Assembly (NCBI GenBank): GCA_001949185.1
Contig: BDGG01000001.1
Location: 7,092,325 to 7,156,324 of the forward strand
Direction: 5' to 3'
Length of the DNA stretch: 64,000 bases
Source of the DNA: Ramazzottius varieornatus
Lineage: Eukaryota; Tardigrada; Eutardigrada; Parachela; Ramazzottiidae
Position 1 is the stretch's first letter. Each line of letters opens with the position of its first letter. The translations under genes and the position numbers were made by a program. Below, piece after piece: positions 57,555 to 64,000 of the stretch. The notes under the pieces were generated by a model. It was not told the DNA's origin and searched no databases. It was given only the letters and a program-made list of their open reading frames with translations.

Positions 57555-59157
57555 ATGCCGGCAAGAAACAGCGAGATGCACGAGGAGCAGCGATCACAAG
57601 CGACCTCTGATGTTAACACCACCACTCAAGAAACCGTCCGTGATAGCCATCGCGGAGATGTCTTCATCGCCAAGCTGGAAAGCTCCAACTTAAAGACTGT
57701 CATTCGAATCTTAAAGTCCATTTCGTCCAAGAAGGTAGAAGTCCGAAAGCTCTTTTCTACAGTACTTGTTTTTCCGTTTTCCCTTAGTGCGCGATCTCAT
57801 CCGGGCATGGTCCCTGCTTTGCAGATTGCACACTTTCACGCTGTCGAGAGTGGAATCAAGTTCATCATACAAGAGCCTGGACGGTTTCAGATGACCGCTT
57901 ACTTGGCAAAGGAGCTGTTCGTCCAATATGACTGTCGGAAGGGTGAAGTGAGATTCAAAGTCAGCTTGGAAAATGTGTTGGTAAGTTCGAAACCAAACTG
58001 CCCTAGACGTCATAAGAGTGCACCGCTTTATGCTGGCTTTCGCCTACCAACTTGCCTCACCGCGATGATGTCTTGCGCCGCTTCGAATACCGTGCTTATG
58101 CTGTTTGCAGAATTCCCTTCAAATGTTTGTTGGTATTCACGGACAAGCCACCACGGCGCTCTTCACTTACAAGGGTGAAGGGCACGCATTAAAGATACAG
58201 ATCGAGGAGTCGGGCTTTCACACGGACTGTGAGATCAAGACTATCAACGTGGACGAGCTCGTGGAAGTTGACTTCCGGCACGAAGACCGTTTGTGTCGAG
58301 TGATCTGCAAGGTGCCCCAGTACTCCGTTATTCACGTTTTATTCGCGTACTTTCCTTGATAAAATTTTCTTCTCTAGTCTGATTGCATGAGGGACGCGTT
58401 CCAGAGTATCCTCTTCTGGCCGTCGACCGCAGTCACCATTAAAATGTCCAACAGAGCACCGTACTTCACTCTGGAAACCGTTTCCGACCAGGGCACTTCC
58501 GCCGCCACAATAAGCAAAGGTATTGTACCTAGAATAACGTTAATTTAATGAAGAAGGAACAGACTTGAATCGCACGTCGAAAGGAAGTGGGATGTGGGCA
58601 GATGAACTGAAATTGTTTTGTCACATGGCGCATGTTTTCGTTGCTTTGGGCTGCAGGTGTGCGCCACTTGGGAAAACGGTCTGGTTCGAATCATTTGCCC
58701 ACGTCCCAAGTGATACTTCACTTCCGGTTTACACTCTGATCGCGTTTGCGTTGCAGATTCAGACTACATCGAAAATTTTGAGTGTCCGAATGATATCAGG
58801 TTCGGGTACGTTACTTTTGATATCAGCGTCGTGATATTATTATGGTGTCGGACATGGGTGAGCATGCTGAATAACTCTTGTGGCTGTGGGTTGTTCGTAG
58901 TTACCGTCAATTGATGATCAAGCAAGCCCAGAAGGCCCTCGCGATCTCCGAGAAGACGTCTATACGTATTGATGGTCGCGGAGTACTTCTGATGCAGTTC
59001 ATGATCCGGACGGAAGAAGAAGTTACTACTTTCATTGAATTTGGGGTACGCTGACAGTCAATCGCTTGACAATTTACTTCAAGCCTTAACTGTAAGCTTT
59101 ACTGGGCCGTTTAATTTGCAGTGTGTACCGCATATCGATGTGGACGAGCACGAGTGA
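57555..59157 (+). CDS. RAD1: RAD1, subunit of the 9-1-1 checkpoint clamp
   Basis: RAD1 partners RAD9 and HUS1 in the damage clamp. Seven exons: 57555-57734, 57825-57980, 58111-58311, 58378-58519, 58757-58805, 58901-59045 and 59122-59157, 302 residues in frame. It aligns with RAD1 throughout: SSNLKTVIRILKSI, ESGIKFIIQEPGRFQMTAYL, SLQMFVGIHGQA, DCEIKTINVDELVEVDF, DSDYIENFECPND, YRQLMIKQAQKALAI, SIRIDGRGVLLMQFMIRTEE and the short acidic end VPHIDVDEHE. For exon 5 a GTACGT donor after 58805 was preferred over an in-frame weaker donor at 58800, because the broken downstream copy keeps the same donor. One intron (58520-58756) holds a hairpin element. The 3' half of this gene is duplicated 2.4 kb downstream. 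Confidence 0.94.
58588..58708. repeat. GGCGCAC hairpin element (arm type B), complete copy, RAD1 intron
   Basis: Left arm TGGGATGTGGGCAGATGAAC, core ATGGCGCATG and GTGTGCGCCACTT, right arm GAATCATTTGCCCACGTCCCA. The termini TGGGA...TCCCA make a clean 121-base foldback. Confidence 0.9.
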
Positions 59158-60110
59158 AATCTTTCGAGGGATGAAAGAGTTGTTGCACATATTGCATTTT
59201 CCTTGTATTCTGGTGTCGAACCCTGGACGACTGTGATACTTCTATAGTTGATTCTGTAAGCCAAAATTCCAGTATCTTTCTCGAGCTTTTTTGACCACGT
59301 ATATCATATCGAAACAAAGGCAGCTTTCTGCCACTTATAATTGAATCGTGTTGCGGCATTAGATGTAATTTTCAACTTGTACCGTAGTTCCGCGGAGAAC
59401 GAATATTACTACTAAATAAACTAATGATCTCACCCGATGAGGTTGTTCTCGTAGGTATAACACGGTCGCTTTCAGCTTCCGCGGTACCTCGGGCCGTAAA
59501 AGACCACTCTATGAATTATGGAGGATGACTTGTCAAGCTTAAATATACGAGCCACGCTATGGCCCACCAGCAGCAGTTATCGCGGCCAGTTTGGTAGGTC
59601 AAAAGCGGCAGCTGAGTGAATTAACCAGAATGACGACCTACCGCGTTCGCGTGGCCAAAGTGTCTACTACTGCGCGTGTTCGAAGGAATGACTCGTATCC
59701 CACTGTGGCGTGGCGCTTGCCGACGTAGATTTATTTATTTATGGTTGATTTTTCATCTTACAGGCTTCCATGCAGCTCAGGTGTAGAAAAGTCTGGTCTT
59801 TTATAGCGAGATCTTCCAGTGGGATCTGCGTTCTTGTAGTCTTGGTGCTGCTAGTGAGCTTTGCGATTGGAAACCTCGTGGGAGTTCGTCAGAAGTTATA
59901 GTGATGACGCGAAGGGTTCGCACCAGCTGCAATTTCTCAAGTAGCAGGATGAGCGGATGTCGGTTCTCACGTACCAACAGGCCGAAATTTTCCCAAAACA
60001 GTGAGTCAGACTCGGAAGTCCGCAGAAGTGGGATCGGATGAGTGGATCTGGAACTATCAGGCAAAACGCAGTACGACTTGATCCATAGAAATAGCTTCAA
60101 GTCGACTTAC
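59158..60110. other. Spacer downstream of RAD1
   Basis: No supported coding exon. It may contain further minus-strand exons of the unrecognised gene at 60111-60363, but none could be identified by family or phase. Confidence 0.35.
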
Positions 60111-60363
60111 GCTCCATGTATTTGACATTTATGTCACGGTGCGGGAAGATTCCCAGATCCTCAGCGGGCACAGTAGCGGGCACAGTAGCGGCCGCCGGGA
60201 CAAGCGGTGGAGCAGCTTGAACGGCTGGAGCTGCCAGGTTGACGACGTTCTCGACGATTTCATTAAAGGTGTTTTCTGCGACAGGTGGGGGCTGTTGTCC
60301 TTCGGGGTATCCCTCCGGAATCCCGACGTAAAACTCCAAGAGAGAGTCCGTGGAGTAGGCCAT
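60111..60363 (-). CDS. Unrecognised Pro/Ala/Val-rich first coding exon
   Basis: An ATG at 60363 opens a frame MAYSTDSLLEFYVGIPEGYP that runs to a good donor (GTAAGT) at 60110, giving about 84 residues ending NVKYMER. The middle is low complexity (APPLVPAAATVPATVPAED) and includes a 12-base direct repeat (GCGGGCACAGTA twice on +, near 60163-60186). No domain is recognised and the following exon was not found. An ATG, an open frame and a consensus donor together suggest a real 5' coding exon rather than chance. It lies head-to-head with the RAD1 partial copy. Confidence 0.4.
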
Positions 60364-60550
60364 TTCTGACGCTAAGACGATTCTGGATAGATGTGCCTAC
60401 AATGTGAGAAAGTCTCAGGAGCACGACGGACTCTGCCGAGACACTTCGACAGGTTCTCAAAAGATTCCCGAGAACATCGGTGTAGCAGTATGACATCACA
60501 TTACATAACTGACATTACAATATTTCCGTTAGTGGCGCTAACTCTTCCAA

Positions 60551-61236
60551 CCTTATGCCGCTGTTCTCAGAATTCTCTTCACATGTTTGTCGGCATTCAC
60601 GGACAAGCCACCAGGGTTCTTTTACATACAAGGGTGAAGGACACGCGTTGAAGATTCAAATCGAGGAGTCGGGATTCCACACGGACTTTGAGATCAAGAC
60701 CATCAACGTGGACGAGCTCGTGGAAGTTGACTTCCGGCACGGAGAGCGCTTTTGTCGCGTGATTTGCAAGGTACCTCAGTACTCTGTTATTCTCCTTAAT
60801 TCGCGTATTTTGCTTATGTGTTGTTCATTTTCTAGTCTGATTGCGTCAAGGACACGTGCGGCCTTACAGAGTGTCCTCGTCTGGCTGTCGACTGCAATCA
60901 CCATTAAAATGTTATGTTTAAACGGTATCAGGCTCAGGTACGTTACTTTTGATAACAACGCCGTGAAAAATCATTGTGATGCCGGAAGTGGGTGGGGATG
61001 TTGAATAACTGAAATGGATTCCTCGTAGTTATCGACAGTCGATGTTCCGCATTGATGGTCGAGGAGTGCTCGTAAAACAGTTCATGAAACGGACCCAAGA
61101 AAAAGTCCCTACGTTTATTGAATTCGCAGTACGTTGAGAGTTACCTGACAATTTTACTTCGTATCTTAACTGTGAATTGTACTGGCCGGTTTTTTGTAGT
61201 TTACACCACATGTCAACGTGGACGATCACGAGTATA
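60551..61236 (+). pseudogene. Broken tandem copy of the 3' half of RAD1
   Basis: Sequence equivalent to RAD1 from just before exon 3 to exon 7. The exon 3 copy (60571-60770) is nearly identical in protein (GEGHALKIQIEESGFHTD, TINVDELVEVDFRH) but has lost one base near 60604-60629, breaking the frame. The exon 4 copy is out of frame after SDCVKD and runs straight into the end of exon 5, with the intervening intron (including the hairpin element) gone. The exon 6 copy lacks about 42 bases (codons for the KQAQKALAIS region). Exon 2 and upstream are absent. The intron sequences between exons are also recognisably shared, so it arose by DNA duplication, not reverse transcription. No intact product is expected. 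Confidence 0.9.
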
Positions 61237-61687
61237 GTCGTTCGATAGATTAAGGAGTTTCCTGTACTTTGCGGTATTGTAGTTATCGGTGTTCAGACCT
61301 GTTGGAAAACCACCCTGCATTGCCATAAGGGCCACATGTCGGTACTTCGGATCTTGTTGTTACTGCAGGGAAGTTCCGGAGCATTCTTGCGCTGGCCGTT
61401 CTCACCATGGACCGTCTAACGGTCCAGTTGGGCAAAGATACCGGGCGGCCAGTCCAAATTTTCACAAATCTTGTAATCCAATTCCTGTTGTGCCTGCTAA
61501 CGAGGATAAGCGGGCGGCGGATAAGTGCATAAGTAAATATGCTCTCAAAATCTTTTAGTATACACTTTTGAGGGGTATCAAAACAATAGGTACTGTTTTG
61601 AACTATAGTATAGGCCATAAAAGTACCCTACTGTTTTGAACCATACTGTTGTATCGATCAAAACTGAAGCATTCCAGTTTTGATCTA
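61237..61687. other. Spacer after the RAD1 partial copy
   Basis: No coding sequence seen. Between 61590 and 61650 a phrase like TACTGTTTTGAACTATA recurs in degenerate form, and 61656-61685 is a short palindrome (GATCAAAACTG / CAGTTTTGATC). Confidence 0.45.
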
Positions 61688-62008
61688 TACGAGGTAAAGG
61701 TTGTAAACTTAGCCACCCCATACTGGGTTTGTAAAGTTAGCACGGCTGAGGCGCCTATTGCTTGATTGACTATTTGATTGTCAGTCTTGGCTGTTTAACA
61801 TGAGATTTGAACGTTCTTTTAATTGCGGATCTCTTGGATTCTCTGACTTCTCGTGTTGACTGTGCCTATTACCATTCGACAGCTCATTATTTTATCTTTC
61901 GATCTATCCTTAAAAGTTTGGGATTGAGTAGTAGAGAACAGGTGAACTTAGACGGCTAACTTTACAAACCCGGTATGGGGCGGCTAACTTTACAACCTTT
62001 CCCTCGTA
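61688..62008. mobile_element. MITE-like element, about 57-base terminal inverted repeats, TA-flanked
   Basis: The left arm (61688-61745: TACGAGGTAAAGGTTGTAAA...) is the imperfect reverse complement of the right arm (61953-62008, ends CAACCTTTCCCTCGTA). Inside each arm GTAAAGTTAGC (or a variant) occurs twice. The ends read TA-CGAGG...CCTCG-TA, consistent with a TA target duplication as made by Tc1/mariner-type transposases. The 320-base length and absence of an ORF indicate a non-autonomous element. Confidence 0.82.
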
Positions 62009-62150
62009 CTGTGACATTAGTCAAAAATGTACCATACTATTTTGCGTGGTACTTCTACTCCCGCCCATACTCCACAATCATGGGTGTCTGGTAGTGGTAG
62101 GCCTTTCCTCCCTGTACTAATTACTGGTAAACATTTGATCGAAGAGAGGA

Positions 62151-62528
62151 ATGACTCGCTACAAAAAAGGGATTAGCCGAGGGAAGTCAGAAATACTCAC
62201 TTCCCAACGACCACTCTTGTCCTACTGGGGCTCGCGGGACAAAAAATCATATTCCCGGCTGAGAAGCGCATTCAATAAAGTGCAACGGCAGTTCTTCCGA
62301 AATATGGACAACGTTTTGATGTACTTTGGTGATGGTAATCTCGGTGAATGCATTCCCAAGAAAGATAAACCTGCCAGAAAATTAACTTTTGTCTTGGTTT
62401 ACGAATCTGCTGTCTTCCGTAATTTGAGGGTCACTGGGACTATTCACCCAAATTTTGTATGGACTCAAGGGATGATTATTCATTTCATCAAAAATATCGA
62501 GAAATTTCTGGACCTCCATACGTTGTGA
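62151..62528 (+). CDS. Uncharacterised ORF, 125 residues, doubtful
   Basis: ATG at 62151 to TGA at 62526-62528. The product is basic (MTRYKKGISRGKSE) with the stretch LMYFGDGNLGECIPKKDKPA and an ordinary globular-looking end (KLTFVLVYESAVFRNL, NIEKFLDL). No family is recognised and no splice context supports it. It lies 140 bases after the MITE. It may be a gene fragment from a mobile element or chance. Confidence 0.25.
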   Translation: MTRYKKGISRGKSEILTSQRPLLSYWGSRDKKSYSRLRSAFNKVQRQFFRNMDNVLMYFGDGNLGECIPKKDKPARKLTFVLVYESAVFRNLRVTGTIHPNFVWTQGMIIHFIKNIEKFLDLHTL

Positions 62529-63842
62529 GAAACCATTTTCGTTTCAACTGATGTGATTAATTCCGGATAAGTATGCCGGTTTCCACCTCTGCAATTTATT
62601 TTTGTCATGTTCTTGACCGAAGCTTCAGATCGGTCGGCTTTTCAATACATTCTTGGTTTGGGTTCTACCTATCGAAATACTTTTCTTGCCACCAGTTTTG
62701 GCTGCGCGATGCACGAAGACAGAACGTTTTTCAAAATACAAAGGGGGTTCAATAAGTTTTAAAGCTGTGTTCACCAGAAATTCTGTAGTCGTTCGATCTT
62801 TGCAGCTTTTTCGTTTGGCTATAGAGTAACTTCTGGGCAACACGGCACAATTCGAGTCTAGGCTGGGAAGTCATTCGTTGAAAAAATTTTGTAAAGTGAA
62901 TAAAGAGAGGTTTTTTTAGGGTTTTTACGTTCTAGACGAAGTTATGTAGTTTCTTGCCCACTGTACGTTTGAGTTCGACTTCAGCTCTGGATGAAAGAGG
63001 GATGTCCAGCGACTAGTTTAACCAGAGGGAAGTCAAGCCTGACTGCTGCCAAGACTCGAGAAAAATTTCAATTGTGCGCCAAGCGAAAGTGCGCCAGTGA
63101 AACGGGGAAATTCCACCCGGTGCGCTGCCGGATCACCAGCTGGATTTTGCGAACTTTTCTGTTTCCTCCACCGTGTATCCCTTACTGATAAAAGTAAGCT
63201 TTCCATCTGTATTCCCGTCATACTCTAGTTGCTTTTTGTCGAAGCGCTAAAAAATCATCTATCGCAAATATTCGAAAAAAATGCTCTTCCACGATCGGCG
63301 CGGATAACGCGAGAATAACATTACGAAACGCGCGAGTTTACGAGGAAAATCGAAAAACGATTTTTTGCATCTTTTGAAAAAATTATTTCTCCTCCTGCTC
63401 GAGTACCAGGTACCTCATCTTTTGAGGATAGTGATTAGAAGAGATGTTCTATCTTTTAAAAGGGTACAATTTCAGGTGGATTGTACCTTGAAACATTGAA
63501 CCCCCTATGTAAAAAGAAGGGAAGTTTTCTGTCATCGCCTTTTCTCGGTGAAATTTTCTTCCCGGTCGGAGTACTATAATGGAGTGAAACCAACGTGACC
63601 GAAACAGCGAAGACACATCGTAGTATCAGACAGGGCTAGTCCTGTTTCAAAAACAATTACACGGAATTTGTCTTAGACGGAAATTTTTTGTGAAAATTGC
63701 GAATGGCCATCCGGTATGTTTGAGTCGGAAGTGAATGCCAAAAGATTTTCTATGTAGTGCCAAAGTCCATTAGCTATGCTTAAGCCCTGCTTAATAATGC
63801 ACTGTGGTAATTCTATCAATAAAAACAACGTGCGATTGAGGA
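62529..63842. other. Spacer before the M13 fragment
   Basis: No supported gene, no main-family hairpin. Sequence is AT-rich with homopolymer runs; nothing further recognised. Confidence 0.4.
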
Positions 63843-64000
63843 GATGAGAGCCAGAGCCAGGAGATGAGAGCCAAGATCGAGCTACTGGAGAAAGAAATCG
63901 GCGGTTGGCCTATCTTGAACAAAAACTGGGATGGTTGGATGTGTTAACCGCCCTGCTGCAAACCCATATGCACGGAGACGACGTCCTGTTTGGCACAGAT
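63843..64000 (+). pseudogene. Fragment of an M13 (neprilysin/ECE-like) metallopeptidase, frame broken, runs off the window
   Basis: One frame from 63861 gives EMRAKIELLEKEIGGWPILN followed by KNWD, which matches the conserved N-terminal lobe of M13 peptidases (..LRAKPLMELIERLGGW..). Immediately after, another frame gives LDVLTALLQTHMHGDDVLFG, the expected next stretch, so one base appears to be missing at about 63929-63932. The catalytic HExxH lies outside the window. The 5' border has no convincing acceptor, and a 15-base phrase (GAGATGAGAGCC...) is duplicated at 63841 and 63861. This points to a decayed copy, but a sequencing error in a real exon is possible. Confidence 0.55.

Noticed and set aside
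58300..58330. Exon 3 of RAD1 continuing through VPQ to a later donor
   Set aside because: Alignment with RAD1 fits best with splicing at 58312, and the downstream copy has GTACCT at the same point.
60531..60560. GTTAGTGGCGCTAACTC as another hairpin-element copy
   Set aside because: A short palindrome with GGCGC but without the AAGTGGCGCAC core, loop or outer arms.
1..64000. Hairpin repeats as a CRISPR-like array
   Set aside because: The loci are scattered in introns of animal genes, the unit is palindromic, and spacers resemble the element's own arms rather than unique sequences.
1..64000. Hairpin repeats as tRNA-derived SINEs or miRNA genes
   Set aside because: No A/B boxes, poly-A tail or tRNA-like stem set is visible, and the loop and arms vary too much between copies for a conserved miRNA family; small-RNA data would be needed to reopen this.

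Overview
The window is animal nuclear DNA: intron-rich genes with GT-AG introns, mostly 60-110 bases long, and clear metazoan orthologues (myosin VII, netrin, PERK, RAD9, RAD1, ECI2, LACTB, HEATR5, BMS1, eIF1). Gene density is high and many introns are tiny, which suggests a compact invertebrate genome. A tardigrade or another small ecdysozoan or spiralian is possible, but the sequence alone does not settle it. I see no operon, rRNA, tRNA or CRISPR.

Layout, left to right: the 3' end of a myosin-VIIa-type gene (+, 112-3564); a complete netrin (-, 4005-12535, with one 4.8 kb intron); a spacer with two unrecognised ORFs; PERK/EIF2AK3 (-, 15842-20718); RAD9 (+, 21456-23593); ECI2-like acyl-CoA-binding/enoyl-CoA isomerase (-, 23847-25965); LACTB (+, 26394-28676); a small two-LIM protein (+, 29990-30881); two tandem Ly6/uPAR-like secreted proteins (-, 31294-32948); HEATR5B (-, 34364-46953, 18 exons); BMS1 (+, 50610-56168); eIF1 (-, 56569-56907); RAD1 (+, 57555-59157); an unrecognised exon (-, 60111-60363); a broken tandem copy of the 3' half of RAD1 (+, 60551-61236); a repeat-rich tail; and a frameshifted M13 (neprilysin-like) peptidase fragment at the right edge. 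I joined exons by splice signals and family alignment. The multi-exon models for netrin, PERK, RAD9, ECI2, LACTB, HEATR5B, BMS1 and RAD1 all close in frame.

Many genes alternate in strand, giving four head-to-head pairs (PERK/RAD9, ECI2/LACTB, HEATR5B/BMS1, eIF1/RAD1) and three tail-to-tail pairs (myosin/netrin, RAD9/ECI2, BMS1/eIF1). The products are mostly housekeeping: ER stress and translation (PERK, eIF1, BMS1), the 9-1-1 checkpoint clamp (RAD9 and RAD1), mitochondrial lipid metabolism (ECI2, LACTB) and membrane traffic (HEATR5B).

The most unusual content is a dispersed palindromic repeat. A roughly 48-base hairpin core (arms AAGTGGCGCAC / GTGCGCCACTT around a loop resembling TGTTACTGG) sits inside longer inverted outer arms. 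It occurs at about 30 loci with about 40 hairpins, often two or three in tandem, and nearly every locus is inside an intron. At least four smaller foldback families or singletons are also present. These look like non-autonomous MITE/foldback elements; whether the intronic hairpins do anything in RNA is open.
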